A stretch of 64,000 nucleotides of DNA from an uncultured Oscillospiraceae bacterium (GTDB lineage Bacteria > Bacillota > Clostridia > Oscillospirales > Oscillospiraceae): contig CANQSJ010000001.1 of the NCBI GenBank assembly GCA_947626495.1, forward strand, positions 90,790 through 154,789, read 5' to 3'. How positions within the stretch are numbered: the first letter of the stretch is position 1; each line of letters begins with the position of its first letter. The position numbers were made by a program, and so were the translations under genes. The notes beneath the pieces were generated by a model that saw nothing but the letters and a program-made list of their open reading frames with translations, ran no database searches and was not told the origin of the DNA. Shown in pieces: positions 1 through 8,238 of this stretch.

Positions 1-631
1 CACCTTCGCCCTGGGCCTGACCAGTTTCCTCAGCCGCTCCATTTTCGGCACCGCCGGCACCAAGGGCAACCCCGCCCTGCCGGTGGTCCACATCCCCGGT
101 CTGGACAGCATTCCGTTTCTGGGCCAGGTGCTCAACGACAACTCCCTGTTCATTTACCTGACCTGGGCGCTGGTGCTCGTCATGTGGCTGTTCGTGTACA
201 GGACCCCCTACGGGTTCTGGCTGCGGGCCAGCGGCGAAAAGCCCGAGACCCTGCGCACCGCGGGCATCGCCCCGGAGCGGATGAAGTGGCTGGCCAGCAT
301 CCTGTGCGGGATCCTCTGCGGTCTGGCGGGGGCCCACCTGTCCCTGGGCCAGCTGCAGGGCACCTTCGCCGAGGACATGGCCAACTCCCGGGGCTACATC
401 GCCTTCGCCTGCGTCATCTTCAGCAAGGCCAACCCCGCCGTGGCCTACGGCGCGGCGCTGATGTTCGGCTTCTTCGACGCCATCGGCCTGCGCCTGCAGG
501 ACTACGTCAGCTCCGACCTGACCAGCACCATCCCCTACGTCATCACCATCGTCATGATGGTGTACGTGGTGGTCCGCTCCCAGCGCCGCAAGCGCCGGGC
601 AGGCAGGCGGCTGTCCCCGCGCCAGGGGTAA
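1..631 (+). CDS. ABC transporter permease, nucleoside/simple-sugar type (3' part)
   Basis: The frame is open from base 2, so the start lies outside the window and the GTG at 83 is internal. About 209 residues remain. They are strongly hydrophobic with several membrane spans and resemble the C-terminal half of BPD_transp_2 permeases of the NupQ/YufQ type. Recognisable stretches are the cytoplasmic loop with GIAPERMKW, then LSLGQLQGTF, then the SRGYIAFACVIF segment. These permeases work as heterodimers with a second permease, a fused ATPase and a BMP-type lipoprotein to import nucleosides or sugars. The partners would lie upstream and are not seen. The protein ends with a basic tail (QRRKRRAGRR). 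The substrate is an inference from family resemblance only. Confidence 0.8.
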   Translation, partial: TFALGLTSFLSRSIFGTAGTKGNPALPVVHIPGLDSIPFLGQVLNDNSLFIYLTWALVLVMWLFVYRTPYGFWLRASGEKPETLRTAGIAPERMKWLASILCGILCGLAGAHLSLGQLQGTFAEDMANSRGYIAFACVIFSKANPAVAYGAALMFGFFDAIGLRLQDYVSSDLTSTIPYVITIVMMVYVVVRSQRRKRRAGRRLSPRQG

Positions 632-645
632 GACGCCCATAGGAA

Positions 646-676
646 AAAGCCTGTGTCCAAATCGGACACAGGCTTT
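646..676. terminator. bidirectional intrinsic terminator
   Basis: Perfect 13-bp stem (646-658 with 664-676), 5-nt loop, A-run on one side and T-run on the other. It lies between the convergent permease and nicotinamidase genes and can serve both. Confidence 0.85.
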
Positions 677-693
677 CTGCTGTCGTTTTGTCC

Positions 694-1215
694 TTACAGG
701 ACCTTCACCTGGCACATTTTCATGGTCTCCAGAGCCGCGGCGTGGCTTTCCGGCGTCACCCCGGCGCAGGCGTCCGCAATCACGGACACCGGCGTCTCCG
801 GCAAAAACGCCTTCACCAGCAGGGCGTTGGACACCACGCAGATGTCCGTGCACAGCCCCACCAGCGTCACGTCCAGCTCCTCCTTCGCCGCCATGGCCTT
901 GAGCTTCTCCGCCAGGACAACGGACCCAAAGGTGGGCTTGTCGATGATCTGGGCGTCCCCCAGCGCGGCGGCGATCTTCCCATCCAGCTGCCAGCCGGCG
1001 GTGCCCTTTACGCAGTGGACCACGGGCAGATTGCGCCCCTCCTGGGTGTCCAGATAGTTTTCCGGGTGGGTGTCCCGGGTGGCGATGACGTTCTCCCGGG
1101 GGTATTTTTCGATCTCCTCCGCCACTCTGTCCACGATGGCGACGGCCTCGGCGGTGCCCAGGGCGCCGTCGATAAAATCCTTCTGCATGTCGATGACCAG
1201 CAATATCTTTCGCAT
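694..1215 (-). CDS. pncA: Isochorismatase-family cysteine hydrolase, probable nicotinamidase
   Basis: 173 residues. The N-terminus has the family DMQKDF motif (Asp9), a Lys in DKPTFGS (Lys93) and the nucleophile in GLCTDICVVSNA (Cys126), giving the Asp-Lys-Cys triad of nicotinamidase/isochorismatase hydrolases. The metal-site stretch ATRDTHPENY (Asp48, His50) and VVHCVKGT (His67) favour nicotinamidase (nicotinamide to nicotinate, NAD salvage) over isochorismatase. ATG at 1215 follows GGGAGG with 8-nt spacing. The gene is monocistronic with its own promoter and a shared terminator. A general amidase of the same fold cannot be excluded. Confidence 0.85.
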   Translation of the reverse strand: MRKILLVIDMQKDFIDGALGTAEAVAIVDRVAEEIEKYPRENVIATRDTHPENYLDTQEGRNLPVVHCVKGTAGWQLDGKIAAALGDAQIIDKPTFGSVVLAEKLKAMAAKEELDVTLVGLCTDICVVSNALLVKAFLPETPVSVIADACAGVTPESHAAALETMKMCQVKVL

Positions 1216-1235
1216 ATCCGATCCCTCCCGCCGCC

Positions 1236-1264
1236 ATTGTACCCTCCGGGCAGGCGGTTGTCAA
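1236..1264 (-). promoter_or_regulatory. SigA-type promoter of the nicotinamidase gene
   Basis: -35 TTGACA (1259-1264), 17-bp spacer, -10 TACAAT (1236-1241), read leftwards. Confidence 0.8.
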
Positions 1265-1272
1265 TCGCCCTC

Positions 1273-1301
1273 TTGCAATCCGGAGGCAAAGGCTATATAA
1301 T
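1273..1301 (+). promoter_or_regulatory. SigA-type promoter of the ATP-grasp gene
   Basis: -35 TTGCAA (1273-1278), 17-bp spacer, -10 TATAAT (1296-1301). It is divergent from the neighbouring promoter, with 8 bp between the two -35 boxes. Confidence 0.8.
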
Positions 1302-1345
1302 GTAACAGCTTAAATGCGCAAATCATGAAAGAGAAAGGCGACCCG

Positions 1346-2536
1346 ATGAATTTCCTCTTCATCTCCCCCAACTTCCCCGAGGCATACTGGCACTTCTGCG
1401 CCTGCCTGGCGGGCAACGGCGTGACCGTGCTGGGCGTGGGCGACTGCCCCTACGACGACCTGCGGCCGGAGCTGCGGCAGGCCCTCACCGAGTACTACAA
1501 AGTGGACACCCTCGCCGACTACGGCCAGGTGTTCCGGGCGGCGGCCTACTTCTCCTTCAAGTACGGCAAGCTGGACTGGATCGAGTCCAACAACGAGTTC
1601 TGGCTGGAGCAGGACGCCCAGCTGCGCACCGACTTTAACGTGACCACCGGGCTGAAGGCCCACGAGATCTGGAAGTACAAGAGCAAGTCCGCCATGAAGG
1701 ATTTCTATAAAAAGGCGGGCGTGCCCGCGGCCCGGTGCCTGCCGGTGACGGACGAGGCCGCCGCCCTGGACTTCATCGCCCAGGTGGGCTACCCGGTGAT
1801 CGTCAAGCCGGACAGCGGCGTCGGCGCCACCGCCACCTACAAGCTGAAAAACGACGCGGACACCGCCGCCTTCTTCGCCGAAAAACCGGACGTGCCCTAT
1901 CTGATGGAGGAGTTCGTCCCCGGCGAGGTCACCACCTATGACGGCGTGTGCAACTCCAAGGGCGAGGTCCTCTTCGCCGCCAGCCACATCAGCCCCACCT
2001 CCATCATGGACATGGTGAACGAGCACCGGCCTTGTTCGTATTATGTAAACCGCACCATTCCCCCCGAGGTGGAGGCGGCGGGCCGGGCCACCCTGGCGGC
2101 CTTCGGCGCGTCCCGGCGGTTCTTCCATCTGGAGTTCTTCCGCCTGACCGCGGACAAGGCGGGTCTGGGCAAAAAGGGCGACATTGTGGCCCTGGAGGTG
2201 AACATGCGGCCGGCCGGCGGCTTCACCCCGGACATGCTCAACTTCAGCCAGAGCGCGGACGTATACCAGATCTGGGCGGACATGGTGGCCTTCGACGAGT
2301 GCCGCCACACCTACGACGGGCCCAAGAGCTACTGCGTCTATGCCGGCCGGCGGGATGAGTGCGACTATGTGCTCACGCTGGACGAGCTGCAGGAGAAATA
2401 CGCCGCCAACGCACGGCTGTTCACCCGCATGCCCGACGCCCTCAGCGGCGCCATGGGCAACCAGGTGGGCATCTGCTGCTTCAACACCAAGAAGGAAGTG
2501 AACGAGTATCTCCGCACCGCCTTCAAGGAGAAATGA
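1346..2536 (+). CDS. ATP-grasp enzyme of unknown substrate
   Basis: 396 residues. I chose ATG 1346 (MNFLFISPN) over the in-frame ATG 1325, because AGAAAGG sits just before 1346 and nothing precedes 1325. There is an N-terminal Rossmann-like pre-ATP-grasp domain. The ATP-grasp core follows, with YPVIVKPDSGVGATATYKL (nucleotide-binding Lys and glycine loop), YLMEEFVPGEVTTYDGV, and the metal-binding VALEVNMRPAGGFTPDML. This is the carbamoyl-phosphate-synthase-large-subunit-like group that ligates a carboxylate to an amine through an acyl phosphate. The gene stands alone with its own promoter and terminator, so context gives no substrate. Confidence 0.85.
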   Translation: MNFLFISPNFPEAYWHFCACLAGNGVTVLGVGDCPYDDLRPELRQALTEYYKVDTLADYGQVFRAAAYFSFKYGKLDWIESNNEFWLEQDAQLRTDFNVTTGLKAHEIWKYKSKSAMKDFYKKAGVPAARCLPVTDEAAALDFIAQVGYPVIVKPDSGVGATATYKLKNDADTAAFFAEKPDVPYLMEEFVPGEVTTYDGVCNSKGEVLFAASHISPTSIMDMVNEHRPCSYYVNRTIPPEVEAAGRATLAAFGASRRFFHLEFFRLTADKAGLGKKGDIVALEVNMRPAGGFTPDMLNFSQSADVYQIWADMVAFDECRHTYDGPKSYCVYAGRRDECDYVLTLDELQEKYAANARLFTRMPDALSGAMGNQVGICCFNTKKEVNEYLRTAFKEK

Positions 2537-2549
2537 CCTTCTTCAAGCA

Positions 2550-2586
2550 AAAAGCCTCCGGCAGCGACCGCTGCCGGAGGTTTTTT
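2550..2586. terminator. intrinsic terminator
   Basis: 11-bp perfect GC-rich stem (2555-2565 with 2570-2580), followed by six T on the + strand and flanked by an A-run that serves tsf on the - strand. Confidence 0.88.
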
Positions 2587-2604
2587 ATTCCGTTATTCGG
2601 CGTC

Positions 2605-3522
2605 TCAGCCGATCATCTTGGCCACCTCGGCGGCCAGGTCGTCCTGACGCTTCTCAATGCCCTCGCCCTTCTCAAAGCGGATATAGCCCTTCACGGCGAT
2701 GGGAGCGCCCACTTCCTTGGCGACGGCGGCCACATGGGCGGCCACGTCCTCGCCCTCGCCCTTGACGTAGGCCTGCTGAAGCAGGCAGATCTCCTTGTAG
2801 TACTTCTCGATGCCGCCCATAACGATCTTCTCGATGATCTGCTGGGGCTTCTTGGCATTCTTCGGGTCCTGCATGGCCTGGGCCAGACGGACTTCCTTCT
2901 CGTGGGCGATGAAGGCGTCGTCCACCAGGGACTTATCCAGGTACTGGGGCCGCATGGCGCAGATCTGCATGGCCACGTCCTTGCCCAACTCCACCACCGC
3001 GTCGGCGGTGGAGGCGGTATCCAGCGTCACCAGCACGCCCACCTTGCCGTTCATGTGCACGTAGGGCACGCTCAGGCCCTCAGCCACACGGGCGAAGCGG
3101 CGGATCTGCATGTTCTCCCGCAGGGACAAGAACACCTCGTTCTTGGCGTCGGCCACGGTGGTCTTTCCGTCCACCCAGGGGCAGGCCTGCAGGGCCTCCA
3201 CGTCGGCGGGATTCTCCTTGGCGATGACCTTGGCCAGGTCCTTCACAAAGCCGGTGAACAGCTCGTTGCTGGCGACGAAGTCGCTCTCGCAGTTGACCTC
3301 GACCACCACGCCCACGCCGTCGATGACAGCGGCGTAAGCCATGCCCTCCGCGGCGATGCGGCTGGCCTTCTTGCCGGCGCTGGCAAGGCCCTTTTCACGC
3401 AGATAGTCGACGGCCTTGTCCATATCGCCGTCGCAGGCCACCAGGGCCTTCTTGCAGTCCATCAGTCCCGCGCCGGTGCTCTGGCGCAGGTCGTTGACCA
3501 TTTTCGCGGTAACAGCAGCCAT
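2605..3522 (-). CDS. tsf: Translation elongation factor Ts
   Basis: 305 residues, normal length. The N-terminal UBA-like domain contains LRQSTGAGLMDCKKAL, and the core carries the family stretch EVNCESDFVA that contacts EF-Tu. It acts in the cytoplasm as nucleotide-exchange factor for EF-Tu. Its ATG overlaps the rpsB stop by one base (TAATG), the usual rpsB-tsf coupling, and the pair share one promoter at 4376-4404. Confidence 0.98.
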   Translation of the reverse strand: MAAVTAKMVNDLRQSTGAGLMDCKKALVACDGDMDKAVDYLREKGLASAGKKASRIAAEGMAYAAVIDGVGVVVEVNCESDFVASNELFTGFVKDLAKVIAKENPADVEALQACPWVDGKTTVADAKNEVFLSLRENMQIRRFARVAEGLSVPYVHMNGKVGVLVTLDTASTADAVVELGKDVAMQICAMRPQYLDKSLVDDAFIAHEKEVRLAQAMQDPKNAKKPQQIIEKIVMGGIEKYYKEICLLQQAYVKGEGEDVAAHVAAVAKEVGAPIAVKGYIRFEKGEGIEKRQDDLAAEVAKMIG

Positions 3523-4259
3523 TATTCCTCTTCCTCCTTAGCAATCTCTTCCTCAGCGGCGGGAGCCTCGGCGTCGACGCCCTGGCGGCCCTCCTGCACG
3601 GCGTTGGCCATGGCGTTGGAGATCAGCCGGATGGCGCGGATGGCGTCGTCGTTGCCGGGGATCACGTAGTCGATCTCATCGGGGTCGCAGTTGGTGTCCA
3701 CGATGGCCACGATGGGGATGTGCAGCTTGCGAGCCTCGGCGATGGCGTTGTGCTCCTTGCGGGGGTCGATGACGAACAGCGCGCCGGGCAGCTTCTTCAT
3801 GTCCTTCACGCCGCCCAGGTACTTCTCCAGCTTGGCCTGCTCGCCCATGAGCTTCATGACTTCCTTCTTGGGCAGCATATCGAAGGTGCCGTCCTCGGCC
3901 ATGCGCTTGAGCTGGTTGAGACGGTCCACGCGGGTGCGCATGGTCTTGAAGTTGGTGAGCATGCCGCCCAGCCAGCGGGCGTTCACGTAGTACTGGCCCA
4001 CCCGGCTGGCCTCCTCGGCCACCGCGTCATGGGCCTGCTTCTTGGTGCCCACGAACAGGATGGACTGGCCGCTCTCCGCCAGGGAGCGCACGAAGGCGTA
4101 AGCCTCCTCCAGCTTCTTGGCCGTCTTCTGCAGGTCGATGATATAGATGCCGTTGCGCTCCAGATAGATATACTCCGCCATCTTGGGGTTCCAGCGGCGG
4201 GTCTGGTGACCGAAGTGGACGCCAGCCTCCAGGAGCTGCTTCATTGTTACTACTGCCAT
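3522..4259 (-). CDS. rpsB: 30S ribosomal protein S2
   Basis: 245 residues, with the S2 signatures [19 protein letters not shown] at the start and [20 protein letters not shown] near residue 185. The C-terminus is an acidic tail typical of the family. It assembles late on the 30S head-platform junction. Start ATG 4259 follows AAGGAGGAACAAACGTA. A leader of about 110 nt separates it from the promoter; I see no known S2 leader motif that I can name there. Confidence 0.98.
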   Translation of the reverse strand: MAVVTMKQLLEAGVHFGHQTRRWNPKMAEYIYLERNGIYIIDLQKTAKKLEEAYAFVRSLAESGQSILFVGTKKQAHDAVAEEASRVGQYYVNARWLGGMLTNFKTMRTRVDRLNQLKRMAEDGTFDMLPKKEVMKLMGEQAKLEKYLGGVKDMKKLPGALFVIDPRKEHNAIAEARKLHIPIVAIVDTNCDPDEIDYVIPGNDDAIRAIRLISNAMANAVQEGRQGVDAEAPAAEEEIAKEEEE

Positions 4260-4375
4260 TACGTTTGTTCCTCCTTATTTATTCAGTTTTTACCCTCCGG
4301 ACGCCTCACCCTTGCGGCCACCCTTCCGGGACCCGGCCGTGCGTCAGCATCCGTGCGTAATAGGCAAGCTTGATT

Positions 4376-4404
4376 ATTATAGCAGAGCAGCGCGTCTAAT
4401 TCAA
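4376..4404 (-). promoter_or_regulatory. Promoter of rpsB-tsf
   Basis: -35 TTGAAT (4399-4404), 17-bp spacer, -10 TATAAT (4376-4381). It starts about 12 bp beyond the ylmC stop and leaves a leader of roughly 110 nt. Confidence 0.8.
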
Positions 4405-4416
4405 GGCTTTTTTCGC

Positions 4417-4695
4417 TTAAAACCACGGTTTTTTCGGTCTTTTGCACCGGCTTATCCCGTGGTCGGACTCCACCAGGATGATGTCCTCTCCGATGCGGCT
4501 GATACACTCCCAGGGCAGCACATAGTCGTCCTCCCGCCCCAGAAACCCCAGATACTTCGCCTTCCCCGGCACGATCAGCGCCGTGATGCGCCCCTCCGGG
4601 GACTGGAACTGGGCGTCGCACACGTACCCCAGGCGGCTGCCCGTGCGCACGTTGATGACCTCTTTGTAGCGAAACTCCGAAAACCGGCTCAGCAT
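4417..4695 (-). CDS. ylmC: YlmC/YmxH-family PRC-barrel sporulation protein
   Basis: 92 residues from ATG 4695 (MLSRFSEFRYKEVIN), chosen over the upstream in-frame start at 4746 because GGGAGGG precedes it at good spacing. It is a small PRC-barrel beta-protein with the family pattern VINVRTGSRLGYVCDAQF, followed by a GRITALIVPG strand and the region around LGREDDYVLPW. YlmC/YmxH proteins are conserved in endospore-forming Firmicutes and annotated as sporulation proteins; their biochemical role is unclear. The neighbours (rpsB and a divergent methyltransferase) give no further hint. Confidence 0.85.
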   Translation of the reverse strand: MLSRFSEFRYKEVINVRTGSRLGYVCDAQFQSPEGRITALIVPGKAKYLGFLGREDDYVLPWECISRIGEDIILVESDHGISRCKRPKKPWF

Positions 4696-4746
4696 AGCGA
4701 TCCCTCCCGTAAACGATATGCGGCAGCTGTCGAAACGATGCGACAA

Positions 4747-4775
4747 TTTACAAATTTCGCGGCAGGGTGTATGAT
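4747..4775 (+). promoter_or_regulatory. Promoter of the methyltransferase gene
   Basis: -35 TTTACA (4747-4752), 17-bp spacer, -10 TATGAT (4770-4775). Confidence 0.7.
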
Positions 4776-4795
4776 TTTATCAGGGGGTGACAGAT

Positions 4796-5425
4796 ATGCC
4801 GAACGACAGGGAATACTGGGAGCGGTGCTGGAAGCGGGATCGGGACAGGGACTTTTTCGCCTGCGCCAAGCCCTATTTCCGTCTGTCCAGCCCGGAGATC
4901 GAGTTTTTCCGACAGCGTGCTGTCCGCACCGTGTGCGACGCCGGGTGCGGCTTTGGCGCGTATTGCCTGGCCCTGGCCTCCAACGGCTTTTCCGTGACGG
5001 CCTTCGACCTTTCCGAAACGGCGGTGGAGATCACCGGGCGGGTCCTGGAGCATTACGGCCTCCGGCTGGCCGGGCACAGGACTGCCAGCGTTCTGGACAC
5101 CGGTTATCCCGACGGGGCTTTCGACGCTGTGGTCTGCTTTTCCGTGCTGGACCACATGACGGTCCCGGACGCCCGAAGCGCCCTCCGGGAGCTATCGCGC
5201 ATCACCCGGCCCGGCGGGCTGCTCCTGCTGGCCCTCGACACGCCGGACGGGGACGGTCTGTCCACGGAGCACGACCTTCTGCCGGACGGCAGCATCCGGT
5301 ACGCCGACGGCGGGATCTCTCACCCCTACGACGCCCGGTCAGCGGAGAGGCTGCTCACAGGCCGGCGCATCGTGCACCGTGGGACGGGACCCAAGGGGGA
5401 GAATGTTTTTATTGTGGAAAAATAA
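4796..5425 (+). CDS. Class I SAM-dependent methyltransferase
   Basis: 209 residues from ATG 4796, which has GGGGG eight bases upstream; the in-frame GTG 4787 overlaps that ribosome site and is less likely. SAM motif I is VCDAGCGFGAYCLALA. The acidic residue ending beta-2 lies in VTAFDLSE. The post-motif FDAVVCFSVLDHM and RITRPGGLLLLALDT fit the Methyltransf_11/25 group. The substrate is unknown; small molecules are usual for stand-alone enzymes of this size. A short hairpin (5429-5445) and then the palindromic repeat follow the stop. Confidence 0.85.
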   Translation: MPNDREYWERCWKRDRDRDFFACAKPYFRLSSPEIEFFRQRAVRTVCDAGCGFGAYCLALASNGFSVTAFDLSETAVEITGRVLEHYGLRLAGHRTASVLDTGYPDGAFDAVVCFSVLDHMTVPDARSALRELSRITRPGGLLLLALDTPDGDGLSTEHDLLPDGSIRYADGGISHPYDARSAERLLTGRRIVHRGTGPKGENVFIVEK

Positions 5426-5457
5426 AGCTATCGCCGGAGGCGATACCACTTGGAACG

Positions 5458-5578
5458 GCCCCCTTGTGCAAAGGGGGCTGGCACGGCGCAGCCGTGACTG
5501 AGGGATTGTTCCCCCTGATACGACAACCCCTCCGGCCGCCGTTGGCGGCCACCTCCCCTTGCACAGGGGAGGCTTTTT
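5458..5578. repeat. Imperfect palindromic repeat (MITE/REP-like) ending in a T-run
   Basis: The outer arms, GCCCCCTTGTGCAAAGGGGG at the left and CTCCCCTTGCACAGGGGAGG at the right, are near reverse complements, as are the inner GAGGGATTGT and ACAACCCCTC. Each arm also holds its own small hairpin (ACGGC/GCCGT; GCCGCC/GGCGGC). The element is 116 bp plus five T, so it could also terminate the methyltransferase transcript. I associate this type of sequence with dispersed copies in Oscillospiraceae genomes. Only one copy is seen in this window. Confidence 0.75.
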
Positions 5579-5613
5579 CTTTCTATTTTTTATCGAAATT
5601 CAGTAAATTTTTA

Positions 5614-5642
5614 TTGACAATCGGTAATATCCGTGCTATTCT
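5614..5642 (+). promoter_or_regulatory. Promoter of the DUF2975-Xre-DUF4153/4173 operon
   Basis: Consensus -35 TTGACA (5614-5619), 17-bp spacer, -10 TATTCT (5637-5642), in an AT-rich segment. Confidence 0.82.
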
Positions 5643-5667
5643 GGGCCACACAAGGAGGTGACCCATC

Positions 5668-6147
5668 TTGAAACAGAAAGAACTTTCCATCCTACTTCGC
5701 GTGGTGGTGATCCTGTGCTGGTGCGGCTGCGCGCTGGTGGGCGGGCTGATCGTGCCCGCCATGGCCTGGGAGACGGCCGCGATGAACCCGGACCTGGCCT
5801 ATCTGAAATGGCCGTGCCTCATCTTCTTCTGGTGCGCCCTGGCGGTGGTGGTGGCCGCGCTAGTCTGCGCCTATCAGATCTTCGCGGACATCGGCCGGGA
5901 CCGCAGCTTTACCGCGAAAAACGCCCGCCGCCTGCGGCTCATCAGCCACCTGGCCCTGGGCGACACGGTGGCATGGCTGGTCGGCACCGTGGCGCTGGCC
6001 ATGCTGGCGCCCATGCACCCCATGTTCCTGTTCGGGATGCTGGCGGTGCTGGTGGTAGGTGCGGCCTTCACCGTGGCGGCCTCCGCTCTGAGCCATCTCA
6101 CCCTGAAGGCCGCCGCGCTCCAGGACGAGAACGACCTGACCATCTGA
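5668..6147 (+). CDS. DUF2975 four-helix membrane protein
   Basis: 159 residues starting with TTG 5668, nine bases after a perfect AGGAGG. There are four hydrophobic segments (about 8-30, 47-69, 90-115 and 120-142). The DUF2975 hallmark is the loop FADIGRDRSFTAKNARRLR between helices 2 and 3. DUF2975 genes are typically paired with a small YozG-type Xre regulator, exactly as found 10 bp downstream. The function is unknown; a membrane sensor or anti-regulator of its partner is a reasonable inference from the conserved pairing. Confidence 0.85.
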   Translation: MKQKELSILLRVVVILCWCGCALVGGLIVPAMAWETAAMNPDLAYLKWPCLIFFWCALAVVVAALVCAYQIFADIGRDRSFTAKNARRLRLISHLALGDTVAWLVGTVALAMLAPMHPMFLFGMLAVLVVGAAFTVAASALSHLTLKAAALQDENDLTI

Positions 6148-6157
6148 GGGCAATGTT

Positions 6158-6373
6158 ATGATTTATGTTAACCTTGATGTGATGCTGGCCAAGCGGCATA
6201 TATCCCTGACCCAGCTGTCGGAGCGCATCGGTCTGACCATTGCGAACCTGTCGGTCCTCAAGACGGGAAAGGCCAAGGCCGTGCGGTTTTCCACCCTGGA
6301 CGCCATCTGCCGGGCCCTGGACTGCCAGCCGGGGGACATCCTGGAGTTCCGGGAAGAAGAAGCCAATGGATGA
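6158..6373 (+). CDS. Small Xre-family (YozG-like) transcriptional regulator
   Basis: 71 residues, almost entirely a Cro/C1 helix-turn-helix (MLAKRHISLTQLSERIGLT, then TIANLSVLKTGKAKAVRFST, ending CQPGDILEF). It is the usual partner of DUF2975 proteins. The short arginine-poor recognition helix and lack of a sensor domain suggest that its activity depends on the neighbouring membrane protein. Its stop overlaps the next start by 8 bp (6366-6373), so all three genes are probably translated together. Confidence 0.88.
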   Translation: MIYVNLDVMLAKRHISLTQLSERIGLTIANLSVLKTGKAKAVRFSTLDAICRALDCQPGDILEFREEEANG

Positions 6374-8141
6374 GAAAAAGAATAATGATATTATGGAAAC
6401 TGCCTCTCCGCCCTCTCCCCCGCCTCTGACCTGGCGGGACGCCGCCGCGCCGGCGCTGGCGTTGGGCCTGGCATGGCTTTTCTGGGCCAGCTTTGGCCTG
6501 GAGAACCTGTCTCTCCCCCACCTGGGGGTGCTGGCGCTGGTGGGCGCCCACTTCGCCGCGGTGTTCGTCATGCTGGGCAGGCGGGCCCATATAAACGCCG
6601 GGAGTCTCTTCTGCACGGCGGCGGCCCTGGTCCTGGGGACGAGCTGCGCCCTGTACGATTCCGCCCCGTTTCTCCTGATGAACTGCTTCGTGATCCTGTT
6701 CGTCGCCGCCATGGCCACCTTCGCCCTGTCGGGCCACCTGGAGCTGGGCCGGACCCGGTCCCTGGGGGACGCCGTGGGTCTGAGCTTTATCGCCCTCTTC
6801 TCCCGCGTCGACCGCCCCTTCCGGGCCCTGGGACAGCTTCGCCGGCAAAAGGGCGCCGCCGCCCTGGGCCGGGGCGCGCTGGCGGTGGTCATCGCGGTGC
6901 CGGTACTGGCGGCGGTGCTGTGGCTTTTGTCCTCCGCCGACGCGGTGTTTGGAAGCCTTCTCGCCCCCTTCCGGGTGAATCTGGTGCCGGAACGGGCCTT
7001 TGGGAGCATCCTGCGGACGGTGCTGGCGGCGCTGTTCATCGCCTCCGCCCTGTGTTTCATCCGGGAAGAGCCGCTCCATCGGGCGGAAAAACCCGCCGGG
7101 GAGCGCCACGCCGCCACTTTTCTGCCTGTGGCGCTGCTGCTGGACATCGTCTACCTGGTCTTTTGCACCATCCAGTTCAAATACCTCTTCGGCGGCGCGC
7201 AGACCGCCGCCATGGCCGGCGGCTGGGCGGAATACGCCCGGTCGGGATTTTTCCAACTGGTGGCGGTGGCGGCCATCGACCTGGGTCTGGTCCTCCTGGG
7301 CGCGGACGCCGGCCGCTTCGCCGCCCGGGGCGGAAAGCTGCTGCGGTCGGCCTTCGCCCTGCTGCTGGCCCTGACAGCGGTGATCCTGGTGTCCGCCTTC
7401 TGGCGGATGCGCCTTTATATCACCGCCTTCGGCATGAGCGTGCTGCGGCTGCTGACGCTGTGGGCCATGGCGGTGATCGCCGCAGGCATCCTGGCGGCGG
7501 GATGGAAGCTGATCCGGCCGGTCTTCCGGGCCGTCCCGGTGGCCGCCGCCTTCGCCCTGGCGCTGTGGTGCTGCATGAACCTGGCGGGGCCCGGACGGAT
7601 GATCGCCCGGTACAACGTAGACCATTATCTCTCCGGCCAGCTCCCGGAGGTGGACACCTATTATCTCTATGAGCTGGGCTGTGACGCCCGCCCCGCGGCG
7701 GAGAAGCTGGTGGAAGCGGGCGAACTGAGCGGCGACGCGCTGCTGGACTGGCAGACCGGCGGTGGGCGCACATGGGCCCAGCAGAGCCTGAGCGCCTGGC
7801 AGGCCGACCGGAGCGTGCGCCCCGCCGCGCCCATCCAATTCGAGACCGGCGAGACAGCCGGCTATAAGACCATCCTGTGGGAGGGCCGGACCTACGCCCC
7901 CTACGGGACGCTGAGCGAGGGCCGCATCGCCCTGGGGGCAAGACTGGGGCACCTGCGGGAGGATGCGGACATCATGGTCTACGCCGTAGGGAGCGCCGAC
8001 ACGGCCCTTTGGCTGGCGGAGTATACGAACGAGGGATGGATGGGCGATCCGCCCATGGTCTACCGGGCCCTGGACACGCCGGACGACGCGCCCGTCCCCG
8101 AGGGCGTGGACAGTCTGGGATATGACATCTGGCAAAATTGA
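6366..8141 (+). CDS. DUF4153/DUF4173-type multi-pass membrane protein
   Basis: 591 residues. I chose ATG 6366, inside the Xre stop region. A proline-rich cytoplasmic N-terminus is followed by at least ten hydrophobic helices up to about residue 415. The segment LLSSADAVFGSLLAPF is characteristic of this DUF group, as is the IARYNVDHYLSGQ stretch that leaves the membrane. The C-terminal 180 residues are soluble and acidic, with many Tyr/Trp. The function is unknown. Co-transcription with a DUF2975/Xre pair suggests a regulated membrane module. I could not separate DUF4153 from DUF4173 by eye. Confidence 0.75.
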   Translation: MDEKKNNDIMETASPPSPPPLTWRDAAAPALALGLAWLFWASFGLENLSLPHLGVLALVGAHFAAVFVMLGRRAHINAGSLFCTAAALVLGTSCALYDSAPFLLMNCFVILFVAAMATFALSGHLELGRTRSLGDAVGLSFIALFSRVDRPFRALGQLRRQKGAAALGRGALAVVIAVPVLAAVLWLLSSADAVFGSLLAPFRVNLVPERAFGSILRTVLAALFIASALCFIREEPLHRAEKPAGERHAATFLPVALLLDIVYLVFCTIQFKYLFGGAQTAAMAGGWAEYARSGFFQLVAVAAIDLGLVLLGADAGRFAARGGKLLRSAFALLLALTAVILVSAFWRMRLYITAFGMSVLRLLTLWAMAVIAAGILAAGWKLIRPVFRAVPVAAAFALALWCCMNLAGPGRMIARYNVDHYLSGQLPEVDTYYLYELGCDARPAAEKLVEAGELSGDALLDWQTGGGRTWAQQSLSAWQADRSVRPAAPIQFETGETAGYKTILWEGRTYAPYGTLSEGRIALGARLGHLREDADIMVYAVGSADTALWLAEYTNEGWMGDPPMVYRALDTPDDAPVPEGVDSLGYDIWQN

Positions 8142-8142
8142 A

Positions 8143-8177
8143 CGCGCCGCCCGGCTTTCGCCGGGCGGCGCGATTTT
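8143..8177 (+). terminator. intrinsic terminator
   Basis: Perfect 13-bp GC stem (8143-8155 with 8160-8172), TTTC loop, followed by ATTTTC. It starts two bases after the stop of the DUF4153/4173 gene. Confidence 0.88.
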
Positions 8178-8183
8178 CCCTGC

Positions 8184-8212
8184 TTGCAAAACGCATCAAA
8201 GTGCGTCATAAT
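8184..8212 (+). promoter_or_regulatory. Promoter of the Sel1-repeat gene, spacer contains a dyad
   Basis: -35 TTGCAA (8184-8189), 17-bp spacer, -10 CATAAT (8207-8212). The spacer holds the inverted repeat ACGCA-6-TGCGT (8191-8206), a possible operator. Confidence 0.65.
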
Positions 8213-8238
8213 AGGCGGCGGGAAAGGAGGCGCGCGCC

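Noticed and set aside
83..631. Complete permease gene starting at GTG 83
   Set aside because: The frame is open to the window edge with hydrophobic permease sequence upstream of 83; the gene is cut by the window start.
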